Below, piece by piece: positions 8,242-17,043 of a DNA stretch of 64,000 nt. Under the pieces are notes generated by a model. The model was not told the origin of the DNA, searched no databases, and saw only the letters and a program-made list of their open reading frames with translations. Location: NCBI GenBank assembly GCA_905234495.1, contig CAJOHE010000007.1, positions 1 to 64,000 on the forward strand. The letters run 5' to 3'. Origin of the DNA: an uncultured Eubacterium sp. (GTDB lineage: Bacteria > Bacillota > Clostridia > Oscillospirales > Acutalibacteraceae). The translations under genes were made by a program, and so were the position numbers. Within the stretch, counting starts at the first letter, position 1. The number at the start of each line of letters is the position of its first letter.

Positions 8242-9078
8242 TTGCCAAAATCAAAAGCAAGACTGCTCATATTAATAACTTGGATAGCGGTTATCGCAAC
8301 GGGCGTTCTGAGCTTTGCAGTAATACTCACACACAATTCCGACAGGGCGTTCAGTCGGGCGGCGGCATATGCCGTATACGCGCTGATTGCTCTGACGGCG
8401 CTTCTTTCCTTCCTCTATTCCGCAAGGTGTCCGAGGACGGCGAAGGCGCTCTGCTTTGAAGGGTGCGGACGGGGACTTCCCGCAGCCTGCGCTCTCTGCT
8501 GTGTCGGTATGCTCTACGACTTTGTCCACCAGTGCTACAACTGCTACGACTATTTTGAAAATGTGGGCTATGTGGAAAAAAACTACATAATTCCGATTGC
8601 GATATCGGGCTTCTTTGCGCTTCTGAGCGCGGGGTATTTCATCGCGGTATTTCTCACGGTGAAGCAGACGGGCGTTGACTATCGCAATTTCACGGCGTTT
8701 CACTTTGCGCCGCTTCTGTGGGCGTTTTTCAAGATATTCACGCTCATCACGGGAATATTTGACGTTTCAAAGGGCTCGCAGGATATCTGCAATTTCATCC
8801 TGCTCGTGGCGCTGATTGCCTATTTTATGCTCTTTGCGCTTGCATCCGAGAAAAAGGCGGGCGCCGCCTCTAAGGGTTTCATCGCGTCCTCGGTTTTTGC
8901 AGCGGCTATGTGTTTCACGGTGGCTGTTCCGAGAATGCTCGCGGCGGCAATCGGGCTTATGGGCAATCTTGAAAATACAACCGTTTCCTCGCCGACCTAT
9001 TTCGTTTTAGGGCTTTTCATAGTTTTCGTTCTCAGGGAAAACAGAAGATGTGAGAGAAACGGCTTTATCGGAGAATAG
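8242..9078 (+). CDS. Multi-pass membrane protein of unknown function
   Basis: 278 aa starting at TTG 8242 behind GAAAGGAA, 16 bases after citrate synthase. Seven or so hydrophobic helices alternate with short loops. The first loops are Cys-rich (residues ~70-100 contain several Cys), and there is a NCYDYFENVGYVEKNY segment before a central helix. I recognise no family. The tight spacing to the genes on both sides suggests co-transcription with citrate synthase and the AEC transporter. Confidence 0.6.
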   Translation: MPKSKARLLILITWIAVIATGVLSFAVILTHNSDRAFSRAAAYAVYALIALTALLSFLYSARCPRTAKALCFEGCGRGLPAACALCCVGMLYDFVHQCYNCYDYFENVGYVEKNYIIPIAISGFFALLSAGYFIAVFLTVKQTGVDYRNFTAFHFAPLLWAFFKIFTLITGIFDVSKGSQDICNFILLVALIAYFMLFALASEKKAGAASKGFIASSVFAAAMCFTVAVPRMLAAAIGLMGNLENTTVSSPTYFVLGLFIVFVLRENRRCERNGFIGE

Positions 9079-9080
9079 CT

Positions 9081-10016
9081 TTGTTATTTTTAGAAAATCT
9101 GAAAACCATCGCAATTCAGGTGCTCATTCTTTACCTGATTGCGGGTATAGGCTTCGTAACCGACAAGACGGGTGTGTTCAGAAGGCACGACGCCAAAAAG
9201 CTCATCGACCTGCTTTTTAACGTCATTCTGCCGATTGCGATTATACATACCTTCATCACAATGGAATATTCAAAAGAGCATATCAAAGGGCTCTTTATCG
9301 CCTTTGCCTGCGCTGTCGGAACCCACGTTTTCGGCGCTGTCGTGGCAAAGTGCTGCTTCAGGAAAAGAGATGTTATGCAGCGCGGCGTCTACACCTACGC
9401 TATCATCTTCTCAAATGCGGCGTTCCTCGCTCTGCCCCTTGCAAAAAGCGTTATCGGCGACGAGGGAATATTCTACTGCTCGGCATATGTTGCCGTTTTC
9501 AACGTCTTTGCCTTCACCCTCGGAATACACGAGATATCGGGCAAAAAGGCAAAAATCAATTTCAAAAAGCTCATACTCAATCCCGGCTCAATGTCGGTGA
9601 TTATAGGGCTTCCGCTCTATCTTCTGCAGCTCAATATCCCCGACTTCATTATGAAGCCGGTCGAGCTCGTCGGAAACTGCAACTCGCCCCTTGCTATGAT
9701 AGTTTTCGGCACCTTCCTTGCAAATTCGGATTTGAAAAATCTCTTTGCAAAAAAGGAAATCTACTTCGTTTCCTTCCTCAGACTTGTCGCGATTCCGCTT
9801 TGTATGCTCGGAATTTTCTACCTCTGCGGCGTGAGGGGACCGCTTCTTACGGCGATGACTATTTCCTCATCCGCACCCACCGCGACAAACACGGCTATGT
9901 ATGCCGCAAAGTATGACAACGACGCGTCCCTCGGCTCAGAGCTTGCGGCGCAGTCGTCGCTCATTTCGATAATAACCATGCCGGTAATCGTTGCGCTTGC
10001 GACGGTTCTGACGTGA
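9081..10016 (+). CDS. AEC-family (auxin efflux carrier type) transporter
   Basis: 311 aa, TTG start two bases after the preceding stop, with GGAGAA as ribosome site. Ten predicted helices in two halves of five, with the GxxxDKTGVFRRHDAKKLIDL start and SSSAPTATNTAMYAAKYDND near the end, as in bacterial AEC permeases (malonate and malate carriers of the MdcF type). These move organic acids across the cytoplasmic membrane. Its place after citrate synthase makes a di- or tricarboxylate substrate attractive, but that is inference. Confidence 0.85.
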   Translation: MLFLENLKTIAIQVLILYLIAGIGFVTDKTGVFRRHDAKKLIDLLFNVILPIAIIHTFITMEYSKEHIKGLFIAFACAVGTHVFGAVVAKCCFRKRDVMQRGVYTYAIIFSNAAFLALPLAKSVIGDEGIFYCSAYVAVFNVFAFTLGIHEISGKKAKINFKKLILNPGSMSVIIGLPLYLLQLNIPDFIMKPVELVGNCNSPLAMIVFGTFLANSDLKNLFAKKEIYFVSFLRLVAIPLCMLGIFYLCGVRGPLLTAMTISSSAPTATNTAMYAAKYDNDASLGSELAAQSSLISIITMPVIVALATVLT

Positions 10017-10140
10017 GCCGATTTGTAAAAAATCGGTGAATATTGCCCCTCATTTGTTGAAGCGGGGCGCTAAATCAAATATACTTTATTAAGACAAAGG
10101 GCAACCCGAAGCCCGGACTAAACATAAGGACTGATGTTAT

Positions 10141-10464
10141 ATGAAACTAGTAATAGCAATACTCTCAAACAGCGACCTTACAACGGTGCTCGGCGCTGCA
10201 AGTGCCGAGGGCTTTTCATCAACTAAAATCGCAACCTCGGGACAGTTTCTGCAAAACGGCCAGACGACCGTTCTTTTCGGCGTGAACGAGGACAGGCTTG
10301 AGGAGCTGTTCGGAATCATTGAGGCAAACATAACAAAAAGAGTTCTCAGACATAAGGGCGTTGAGAGCACCATTGAGGGCTCGCTTCTCAAAAAGCCCGT
10401 TGATGTTGAGGAATACGGCGCAGTTGCGTTTGTAGTCGACGTTGAGGATTTTCGTAAACTGTAA
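10141..10464 (+). CDS. darA: PII-like cyclic-di-AMP receptor
   Basis: 107 aa, the length of DarA/PstA. The PII-like fold is recognisable from MKLVIAIL, the T-loop region with FSSTKIATSGQFLQNGQTT, and the C-terminal GAVAFVVDVEDF strand. The family binds c-di-AMP in the cytosol; its downstream partners are largely unknown. It is followed by holB with a TAATG overlap and then ricT, the same order as yaaQ-holB-yaaT in Bacillus (yaaR is missing). The ~120-base leader holds two weak hairpins and AAGGA before the ATG. Confidence 0.92.
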   Translation: MKLVIAILSNSDLTTVLGAASAEGFSSTKIATSGQFLQNGQTTVLFGVNEDRLEELFGIIEANITKRVLRHKGVESTIEGSLLKKPVDVEEYGAVAFVVDVEDFRKL

Positions 10465-11444
10465 TGAATAAACTGGATTTTGTATCAAATAAAAAGACCG
10501 TTGAACAGCTTGGCGTGATGCTTGATTCAAACCGCTTTCCCCACGCGCTCATTCTTGAGGGGGACGACGGCCTTGGCAAAAAAACTCTCGCGCGACTTCT
10601 CGCCGCGGCGCTTGTGTGCAGAAGCGAGAACAGACCGTGTATGAGCTGTCCGCAGTGCCATAAGGCGGCGACAGGCGTTCATCCCGATATAATTGAGCAC
10701 ACCGCGTCGGGCGGCAGGGATTCGTTTAAGGTTGCCACGGTAAGAGAGATAATTAACGACGCATTTATGCGCCCGAACGAGGCTGACTGCAAGGTCTACA
10801 TACTCGGAAACGCCCACGGGATGAGCCCTTCGGCTCAGAACGCGCTTCTGAAAATTCTTGAAGAACCGCCCGAGTACGCAATATTTATTCTGACCGTTCA
10901 GGCAAAGAGTATGATGCTTCAGACGGTGCTTTCAAGAAGCGTGGTGTTTTCGCTTGAGGGCGCAGACGTTGACGAGGGCGCAAGATATATCGCCACTCAT
11001 TTTGACAATATCGACAGGGACGACGCGGCTGAGGCGCTCAGCGTTTTCGCGGGAAACATCGGCAAGGCTGTTGAATCGCTGCAGCAGGAAAACGAAAACG
11101 CGCTTGCCGAGCTTTGCTCGAACCTTTGCAGGGCGCTCGTAAGCGACAACGAGTACGAGCTTCTGACGGCGTGCGCCGCTTTCAAAAACGACAGGCAGGG
11201 AATTGCCGACGCGTCGGATTTTCTAAAAAACATTTTCAGGGACGCCCTTGTTTCAAACGGCGGCGACCTGCTTTCGGGCAGGGACGACCTTGTGGAGCTT
11301 CTTCGCAAAAAGCTCACGCGCAAAAGGCTTTTAAACCTTGTCGGGCTCTGCGACGAATACAAGCGTATGGCACAGTCAAACTGCAACAATGCGCTTCTGA
11401 TAACAAATATGTGCTACTCTATGAGAGAGGCAATAGGAAGATAA
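10464..11444 (+). CDS. holB: DNA polymerase III delta' subunit
   Basis: 326 aa. The ATG overlaps the darA stop by one base. A Walker A (GDDGLGKKT, residues ~31-39) is followed by a four-Cys zinc module, and then the SAQNALLKILEEPP sensor segment typical of clamp-loader subunits. Delta' belongs to the clamp-loader complex that loads the beta clamp during replication. The C-terminal half is helical, as expected for the collar domain. Confidence 0.93.
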   Translation: MNKLDFVSNKKTVEQLGVMLDSNRFPHALILEGDDGLGKKTLARLLAAALVCRSENRPCMSCPQCHKAATGVHPDIIEHTASGGRDSFKVATVREIINDAFMRPNEADCKVYILGNAHGMSPSAQNALLKILEEPPEYAIFILTVQAKSMMLQTVLSRSVVFSLEGADVDEGARYIATHFDNIDRDDAAEALSVFAGNIGKAVESLQQENENALAELCSNLCRALVSDNEYELLTACAAFKNDRQGIADASDFLKNIFRDALVSNGGDLLSGRDDLVELLRKKLTRKRLLNLVGLCDEYKRMAQSNCNNALLITNMCYSMREAIGR

Positions 11445-11474
11445 ATAAGCGGAAGACCGCTTTGGAGGAATAAT

Positions 11475-12290
11475 ATGATTAAGGTTGTCGGGGTCAGGTT
11501 CAAGGACACGGGAAAAACCTATTTCTTTGATCCTAAAAATCTTGATATCAAAAAGGGTATGATGCTCGTTGTAGAAACGGCAAACGGCATCGAGGCGGGC
11601 ACAGCCCAGTTTGAACCCAAATACGTTGACGAGGACGAGGTTGTAATGCCGCTTCGCCCCGTTAAAAGAATAGCGACTGAGGACGACTTGAAAACCCTTG
11701 AAAAGAACAGGGAGCTCGAGAGGGAAGCGGTTAAAATCTGCGCTCAGAAGGTTGAAAAGCACGGGCTTGATATGAACCTTGTTGACGCCGAGTATTCGCT
11801 TGACGGCTCAAAGATTGTGTTCTTTTTCACGGCTGACGGCAGGGTTGATTTCAGGGAGCTTGTAAAGGACCTTGCAAATCATTACAGAACGAGGATTGAG
11901 CTTCGCCAGATAGGCGTTCGCGACGAGAGCAGAATGATTGGCGGTCTCGGCATCTGCGGCAGACCTTTCTGCTGTTCGACCTTCCTTCACGATTTCCATT
12001 CCGTCACAATCAAAATGGCTAAGGACCAGGGGCTCTCTCTCGCGCCCGGCAAAATCAGCGGCACCTGCGGCAGACTTATGTGCTGCCTTCAGTATGAGCA
12101 GGCTTCATACGAGCACCTGAGCAAGATTACGCCGAAAAAGGGCAGCGTTGTCGACTGCCGCGAGGGCAGGGGCGTCGTTGTGGACGTTTCGCTTCTCACG
12201 GGAATGCTCAAGGTTCAGCTTGATTCCAACCCCGAAGGTCTGCCCGTCGTTGTAAATCGCGAAGAGGCGGTTATTGTAAAAAACAAATAA
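11475..12290 (+). CDS. ricT: PSP1-domain protein RicT (YaaT)
   Basis: 271 aa, GGAGG ribosome site. It contains the PSP1 domain with DFRELVKDLANHYRTRIELRQIGVRDE (quoted in two parts here: DFRELVKDLA and RTRIELRQIGVRDE) and several Cys-rich signatures (GICGRPFCCSTFL and CGRLMCCLQYE). In Bacillus RicT joins RicA and RicF in a complex carrying [4Fe-4S] clusters that stimulates RNase Y-dependent mRNA processing and affects sporulation and competence. It is third in the darA operon. ricA and ricF are not in this window. Confidence 0.9.
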   Translation: MIKVVGVRFKDTGKTYFFDPKNLDIKKGMMLVVETANGIEAGTAQFEPKYVDEDEVVMPLRPVKRIATEDDLKTLEKNRELEREAVKICAQKVEKHGLDMNLVDAEYSLDGSKIVFFFTADGRVDFRELVKDLANHYRTRIELRQIGVRDESRMIGGLGICGRPFCCSTFLHDFHSVTIKMAKDQGLSLAPGKISGTCGRLMCCLQYEQASYEHLSKITPKKGSVVDCREGRGVVVDVSLLTGMLKVQLDSNPEGLPVVVNREEAVIVKNK

Positions 12291-12295
12291 AACAC

Positions 12296-12323
12296 TTGAT
12301 TTTTCTGAATTAAGTGTTATATT
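12296..12323 (+). promoter_or_regulatory. Promoter of the ferredoxin gene
   Basis: TTGATT (12296-12301), a 16-bp spacer and TATATT (12318-12323), lying just after ricT. The region also forms an AACACTT/AAGTGTT hairpin without a T run. Confidence 0.55.
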
Positions 12324-12360
12324 AGAATTGTAATGAAAGAAAAAAATAGGAGGTAACATT

Positions 12361-12531
12361 ATGGCATATGTAATTTCAGATGATTGCATTTCATGCGGTG
12401 CTTGTGCTGCTGAATGTCCTGTAGGCGCAATTACTGAGGGCGACGCAAAGTTCGAAATCGACGCTGATGCTTGCATCGAATGCGGTGCTTGTGAAGGCGC
12501 TTGCCCCGTTGGCGCACCTGCACAGGGTTAA
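12361..12531 (+). CDS. 2[4Fe-4S] ferredoxin
   Basis: 56 aa. Two CxxCxxCxxxCP motifs (CISCGACAAECP at residues 9-20 and CIECGACEGACP at 38-49) are arranged as in clostridial-type ferredoxins. ATG at 12361 behind AGGAGG. This low-potential cytosolic electron carrier is the natural donor to the Rnf complex encoded near 52-57 kb and to other anaerobic redox enzymes. It has its own promoter and a strong terminator, consistent with high expression. Confidence 0.95.
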   Translation: MAYVISDDCISCGACAAECPVGAITEGDAKFEIDADACIECGACEGACPVGAPAQG

Positions 12532-12548
12532 TGTAATACATAAATTTA

Positions 12549-12580
12549 AGGCAGTACTGCGAAAGCAGTGCTGCCTTTTT
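12549..12580 (+). terminator. Terminator after ferredoxin
   Basis: A 12-bp stem (12549-12560 with 12565-12576), GAAA loop and T run. From 12581 to 12665 there are two further small hairpins (TGACTTGC/GCAAGTCA and ATATTGC/GCAATAT) resembling the hairpin repeats at 49.1 kb. Confidence 0.85.
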
Positions 12581-12665
12581 ATTGGCTTCAAGGGCTGTTG
12601 CCAACAAGGTTCTGACTTGCACGAGCAAGTCAGGTTCTTATTTCATATTGCAACGCAATATTTCA

Positions 12666-13337
12666 TTAGTTTAATCTCGCCTCAAGCCTGTAAATCGGTA
12701 ATCCCTGCGATGAGAATTTTTTCTCATACTCGGTTTCGATATTACCCTCGAAATCGCTGTTGTGAAGGTCGAGCGAGATGTTTGAAAGCTTAAATCCGCA
12801 CTGTGAAAACTGCTCAATCGAATACTCGAAAAAGTGCATATTGTCGGTCTTCTGGCAGATTACGCCGTCGGGCTTCATTATGCCCTTGTAAATCCCGAGA
12901 AATCTCGGGTTTGTCAGCCTGTGCGCCCTGTGCCGATGCTTTGGAAACGGGCAGGAAAAGTTGAGATAAATTTCCTCAACGCTGCCCTTTTGCAGGTAGG
13001 ACGGCAGGTATTCAGCCGTGCCGCAGACAAAGCGGATATTTTCAAGTTCCATTTCCCTTGCGCGGTCAATCGCAAGGATGAGGACGTTCCTGTTTCGCTC
13101 GATACAGAGGATGTTTTTGTCAGGATTGAGCCGCGCGAATTCACATCCGAACTGCCCCTTGCCGCTTCCTATTTCAAGGTGCACGGGGTTTGCGTTGCCG
13201 AAAAAGTCCTCAAGGTCGATATAGTGTTTTTCGTTGACGGCGTCGCTGTAATTGAGCGAGTCGTTTTTCATTATTATAAGATAATCCGACGAGGCGGCAA
13301 TCCTCTCGTCAAGATTTTTCTTTCTGTGCATTCTCAT
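12666..13337 (-). CDS. trmB: tRNA (guanine-N7-)-methyltransferase
   Basis: 223 aa, ATG at 13337 behind GGAGA. The SAM-binding motif EIGSGKGQFGCEFA, the ENIRFVCGTAEYLP segment, and NFSCPFPKHRHRAHRLT mark TrmB, which forms m7G46 in the variable loop of tRNAs. The usual family motif is DPWPK; here it reads NFSCPFPK, a variant seen in some clostridial members. Upstream is an array of AATTCCG units (13351-13386). Confidence 0.9.
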   Translation of the reverse strand: MRMHRKKNLDERIAASSDYLIIMKNDSLNYSDAVNEKHYIDLEDFFGNANPVHLEIGSGKGQFGCEFARLNPDKNILCIERNRNVLILAIDRAREMELENIRFVCGTAEYLPSYLQKGSVEEIYLNFSCPFPKHRHRAHRLTNPRFLGIYKGIMKPDGVICQKTDNMHFFEYSIEQFSQCGFKLSNISLDLHNSDFEGNIETEYEKKFSSQGLPIYRLEARLN

Positions 13338-13350
13338 ATTATTCTCCGAT

Positions 13351-13386
13351 AATTCCGAATTCCGCTTTCCGAATTCCGAATTGAAT
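13351..13386. repeat. AATTCCG/TTTCCG short tandem units
   Basis: Four or so degenerate copies of AATTCCG between trmB and the next gene. Similar arrays occur at 31497-31516 and 31790-31822. Confidence 0.6.
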
Positions 13387-14981
13387 TAGTGTTCGTCCCC
13401 CAGAACCGCGTGCGCGCATTTCACCCCGTCAACAGCGGCGGAAATGATTCCGCCCGCGTATCCCGCGCCCTCGCCGCAGGGATAAACGCCTCTGATATTG
13501 CACTGCATCAGGTCGTCGCGAAGTATCCTGACAGAGCTTGACGAGCGCGTTTCGGGCGCGGTAAGAACCGCGTCGTAAAGATTGAAGCCGTGAAGCTTTT
13601 TGTCCATTTCAACGATTGCGGATTTCATCGTGGCGCCGACCTTCTGAGGCAGCACCCCGTCAAGATTTGTGAGCGTTACGCCCGTCGGGCAGGTGGGCTC
13701 AACCTCGCCGAGAGCCTTGCTTTCAACGCCCTTCAGGAAATCGCCGACAAGCTGTGCCGGCGCGCGGTAATCGCCGCCGCCGAGAAGGAATGCCTTATGC
13801 TCAATTTCGCGCTGATAGTATATTCCCGCAAGCGGGTGCTCGCTCGGGAAATCCTTCGGCTCAATGCCGACGAGAAGCGCCGAATTTGCGTTTTTGCCGT
13901 CGCGCGCAAGAGAGCTCATACCGTTTACGATAACGCCTTCTTTTTCACTTGCCGCGGCAACGACCGTACCGCCCGGGCACATACAAAACGTGTAGGCGCC
14001 CCTCTCGTGGAGTCCGTGGCAGGCGAGCTTGTAGTCAGCCGCGCCGAGCTTGGGATGATTTGCGAAAGCGCCGTACTGCGCCTCGTTTATGAGCCTCTGC
14101 GGGTGCTCGATTCTCGCGCCCACGGAAAACGGCTTCTGCATAATGTCAACGCCGAGCTTGTAGAGCATTTCAACCGTATCCCTCGCGCTGTGACCTATTG
14201 CCATAATCACGCTGTCGGTCTCGAGGTCAAAGGGCTCGCCGTGTTTTGAATACGTTACGCCGTGAACGAAGCCGTTGGCGCAAATCAGCTTTTCAAGCCT
14301 GCATTCAAGCCACACCTCGCCGCCGAGGCGCTCAATCTCTTTGCGTATATTTTTAACCACAATCACGAGCCTGTCCGTGCCGATGTGGGGCTTTGAGGAA
14401 TAGAGAATTTCCTCGGGCGCGCCCGCTTTGTAGAGCTCGTCGAGTATCTTGCGGATGTACGGGCTTTTGATTCCCGTCGTGAGCTTGCCGTCGGAAAAGG
14501 TTCCCGCGCCGCCCTCGCCGAACTGCACGTTTGATTCCTCGTCAAGCACCCTCGTCTTCCAGAAGCGGTTGACGTCAGCGGTTCTGCTGTCGACGTCCTT
14601 ACCCCTTTCAAGGATAATCGGACGAAGTCCCGCCTGCGCGAGAATCAGCCCCGCAAACATTCCCGCGGGACCGAATCCGACAACTATCGGGCGGAAGCTG
14701 CTCACCCTGTTGTTTGCGGGCATTTCGTAGACGTAGGGCTTCACAAGCTGCGCCTTGCCCGACTTGCATTTTGCAACAATCTGGTTTTCGTCGAGAGTGA
14801 TTTCCACGTCGAGCGAATAGGTGAAGTGAACGTCGTCCTTCTTCCTTGCGTCAACGCTCTTTCTGTAAATCGACCAGCTTTTGATATACTTCGGATTAAC
14901 TTTTAAAACCTTAGCCGCCTTGTCTTTCAGAAGCTCTTCTTCCTCGTCAAGGCCGAGGCGTATTTCATTAATTCTTATCAT
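13386..14981 (-). CDS. FAD-dependent dehydrogenase (COG2509 type)
   Basis: 531 aa. An N-terminal ~90-residue domain (RINEIRLGLDEEEELLKDKA) precedes a Rossmann FAD site VVGFGPAGMFAGLILAQAG. Further family segments include FGEGGAGTFSDGKLTT, MAIGHSARDTVEML and the C-terminal PCGEGAGYAGGIISAAVDG. This is a widespread, largely uncharacterised bacterial flavoprotein family. It lies upstream of trmB on the same strand and downstream of a second, unrelated FAD protein. The substrate is unknown. Confidence 0.88.
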   Translation of the reverse strand: MIRINEIRLGLDEEEELLKDKAAKVLKVNPKYIKSWSIYRKSVDARKKDDVHFTYSLDVEITLDENQIVAKCKSGKAQLVKPYVYEMPANNRVSSFRPIVVGFGPAGMFAGLILAQAGLRPIILERGKDVDSRTADVNRFWKTRVLDEESNVQFGEGGAGTFSDGKLTTGIKSPYIRKILDELYKAGAPEEILYSSKPHIGTDRLVIVVKNIRKEIERLGGEVWLECRLEKLICANGFVHGVTYSKHGEPFDLETDSVIMAIGHSARDTVEMLYKLGVDIMQKPFSVGARIEHPQRLINEAQYGAFANHPKLGAADYKLACHGLHERGAYTFCMCPGGTVVAAASEKEGVIVNGMSSLARDGKNANSALLVGIEPKDFPSEHPLAGIYYQREIEHKAFLLGGGDYRAPAQLVGDFLKGVESKALGEVEPTCPTGVTLTNLDGVLPQKVGATMKSAIVEMDKKLHGFNLYDAVLTAPETRSSSSVRILRDDLMQCNIRGVYPCGEGAGYAGGIISAAVDGVKCAHAVLGDEH

Positions 14982-15044
14982 TGTTTTTCCTGTGTTTATT
15001 ATAATCGGGTGTGGGTAAAGCCCATCGTATAATCCCGAATTTTG

Positions 15045-16142
15045 TCATTCTTTCATTGAAATACTATCCGCAGCTTTTATGCCGCTGTACCACGCGAAAT
15101 TCAGGTTGAAGCCACCGCAGGGGAACTGCACGTCAAGCACCTCGCCGCAGGCGTAAACGCCGCCGTTTTTCTTTGAACGAAAGCCGTCAAAATCGTCAAG
15201 GCGCGCGCCGCCGCCCGTAATCTGGGCAAAGTCATAGCCCCTCGTGCCGTTTATGATGAGGCGCCAGTGCTTTGCAAACTGTGCGTATTTCGAGGCGTCG
15301 CCCTCGGTCTGCTTGTCTATAACCGCGTTCATCTGCGAGCCGAGTATGCCCCTGAGCGAGCCAAATTTTTTAACGTGTTTTTCAAGCTCGTCCTGCGTCA
15401 TATCGGGAACGAGGTCAAGCTCTGCGATACACTTTTTCGGCTCTTCCGAGATGAAGTTTCTGCTCACCTCGTTTGAGAGGTTCATGGTCACGATTCCGCT
15501 GAGTCCGTAGTCGGTGAAAAGCACCTCGCCGTATTCCTCGCAGACCTTATTTCCGTCGAGAAGAATTGCCATATTGCACTTTGCCCGCTGACCGCTGAGA
15601 GCCCTCGGGTGCTTGCTCGGTGAGGTGAGCTGAACAAGGGCGGGGTAGAGGGGCGTTATGCCGTGGCCGAGCTGCTTTAAAAGGCTGTAGCCACTGCCGT
15701 CGGAACCGAGCGCGCTCTGCGCCCGACCACCCGCGGCGATAACGATACTGTCGCCGAAATATATGCCCCTGTCGGTCGTCACGCAGAGGTCGTCGCTGAC
15801 GCTTTCAACCCGGCAGTCCGTGACAATTTCAACGCCGAGCCTTTCACATTCGGCAAGAAGAAGCTCAACAACCGTCGCCGCCTGATTTGAGTAGGGGTAG
15901 ATTCTGCCCTCGCCGTCAGCCCTCGTTGCAAGACCGATTGACGAGAAAAACGCGAGAACCTCGTCCGAATGGGACGCGGCGGAATTTGAGAGATTGCACC
16001 TGCCGTTTCCCGTTGCGAGTATCTTCTTTCCCGCCTGAGAAAGCCGTTCGAGAATCACTACGTCAGCGTCGGGATTATTCTGTTTGAGCCTTATCGCGCA
16101 GGCAAGTCCGCTTGCCCCCGCGCCTATAATAATTGTGGTCAT
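15045..16142 (-). CDS. HI0933/YhiN-type flavoprotein
   Basis: 365 aa, slightly short for the family (~400). N-terminal GAGASGLACAIRLKQ dinucleotide fold, then GNGRCNLSN, characteristic of HI0933-like/BaiN oxidoreductases, and the closing CGEVLDVQFPCGGFNLNFAW. BaiN relatives reduce bile-acid intermediates in some gut clostridia, but most family members have no known substrate, so I do not assign that activity. Adjacent to the COG2509 flavoprotein on the same strand. Confidence 0.85.
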   Translation of the reverse strand: MTTIIIGAGASGLACAIRLKQNNPDADVVILERLSQAGKKILATGNGRCNLSNSAASHSDEVLAFFSSIGLATRADGEGRIYPYSNQAATVVELLLAECERLGVEIVTDCRVESVSDDLCVTTDRGIYFGDSIVIAAGGRAQSALGSDGSGYSLLKQLGHGITPLYPALVQLTSPSKHPRALSGQRAKCNMAILLDGNKVCEEYGEVLFTDYGLSGIVTMNLSNEVSRNFISEEPKKCIAELDLVPDMTQDELEKHVKKFGSLRGILGSQMNAVIDKQTEGDASKYAQFAKHWRLIINGTRGYDFAQITGGGARLDDFDGFRSKKNGGVYACGEVLDVQFPCGGFNLNFAWYSGIKAADSISMKE

Positions 16143-16228
16143 AGCGCGTCACCTACACAACCTATAGTAATGATATTATATATAATAATATAAAAAGTAA
16201 ATAAATGCAAATTTTTTTATAAAAAGGC

Positions 16229-16257
16229 TTGACGGCGGCCTGACACTGTGCTATATT
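16229..16257 (+). promoter_or_regulatory. Promoter of the rpmG-secE-nusG operon
   Basis: TTGACG (16229-16234), 17-bp spacer, TATATT (16252-16257), followed by a structured leader. Near-consensus, as expected for a ribosomal protein operon. Confidence 0.75.
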
Positions 16258-16264
16258 ATTGATA

Positions 16265-16330
16265 CCTCGTAAGCCTGTGGGCTTTATTTTTTTGCACTTT
16301 GCTTATTGTGTGGCACGGTGCAGCACGAGG
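16265..16330 (+). promoter_or_regulatory. Structured leader before rpmG
   Basis: CCTCGT (16265-16270) can pair with ACGAGG (16325-16330). Inside are AAGCC/GGCTT, followed by a seven-T run that looks like a short attenuator, and GCAC/GTGC pairings. The function is not known. It may regulate the operon or be incidental folding. Confidence 0.35.
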
Positions 16331-16368
16331 GAGATTATTTATCGAAAATCAAATGGAGGTGCATTTTT

Positions 16369-16518
16369 ATGAGAGTTAAGATTACTTTAGCTTGCACAGA
16401 ATGCAAACAAAGAAACTACAACACAATGAAAAACAAGAAGAACACACCGGACAGACTTGAGATGAACAAGTATTGCCCATTCTGCAAGAAGCACACTCTC
16501 CACAGAGAAACGAAGTAA
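16369..16518 (+). CDS. rpmG: Ribosomal protein L33
   Basis: 49 aa, ATG at 16369 behind GGAGGT. Carries the zinc ribbon pairs CTEC and CPFC (zinc-binding, C+ form) and ends in HTLHRETK as in bacterial L33. A component of the 50S subunit. First gene of the block rpmG-secE-nusG-rplK-rplA, the order conserved across Firmicutes. Confidence 0.97.
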   Translation: MRVKITLACTECKQRNYNTMKNKKNTPDRLEMNKYCPFCKKHTLHRETK

Positions 16519-16532
16519 CAGGAGGGAAAAAG

Positions 16533-17009
16533 ATGGCTGAAGAAAAGAAGACTTCTGAAAAGGCTGAAGAAAAAGAAGTTAAGAAGGCACCCGAAAAGAA
16601 GGACGCCAAGAAAGCATCCGCTAAAAAGCCTGCAAAGAAGAACAGGAAGAATCCTTTCAAATCCGTTGTTGCGTTTTTCAAGAGCGTAAAGGCTGAGGGC
16701 AAAAAGGTTGTATGGGCAAAGCCGAAGGATGTTTTGAAAAATACAATCATCGTTCTCATCGTTGTATTCATCGTAGGTCTTGCAATTTTTGCGGTTGACT
16801 CGGTTCTTACCAAGGGTATGAGCGGTATTAAGGAGCTCGCTGCAAAAGAAGAGACAACGACCGAAGCTGTTGTTGACGACGCCGACACAGGCTCAGACCT
16901 TCTTGACGGCGCAGAGGCAGACGCAGACGCTGAAGGCGAGGAAGAAACCGACGCAGCTGCAGACGACGGCGCAGAGGACACAGCAGAGAATACAGAAGCT
17001 GCCGAATAA
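16533..17009 (+). CDS. secE: Preprotein translocase SecE with charged extensions
   Basis: 158 aa from the ATG at 16533 behind GGAGGG. The conserved core (FFKSVKAEGKKVVWAKPKDV plus one membrane helix, residues ~45-105) is typical SecE. Most SecE proteins are 60-75 aa, but this one has a Lys/Glu-rich N-terminal tail of ~45 residues and an acidic tail of ~50 residues (runs of Asp, Glu, Ala and Thr) after the helix. The acidic tail would lie outside the membrane. SecE stabilises SecY in the translocon. The position between rpmG and nusG confirms identity. Confidence 0.95.
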   Translation: MAEEKKTSEKAEEKEVKKAPEKKDAKKASAKKPAKKNRKNPFKSVVAFFKSVKAEGKKVVWAKPKDVLKNTIIVLIVVFIVGLAIFAVDSVLTKGMSGIKELAAKEETTTEAVVDDADTGSDLLDGAEADADAEGEEETDAAADDGAEDTAENTEAAE

Positions 17010-17043
17010 TTTTATCGGTTAGATTATTAATCAGGAGGCAGTT

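Noticed and set aside
15045..16142. Naming the HI0933-type flavoprotein BaiN
   Set aside because: The bile-acid gene cluster is absent, and the family is broad, so a specific bile-acid role is not supported.
16382..16981. Long minus-strand Ser/Phe-rich frame opposite secE
   Set aside because: Shadow of the Lys/Glu and Asp/Ala-rich SecE tails; low complexity and no start signal.
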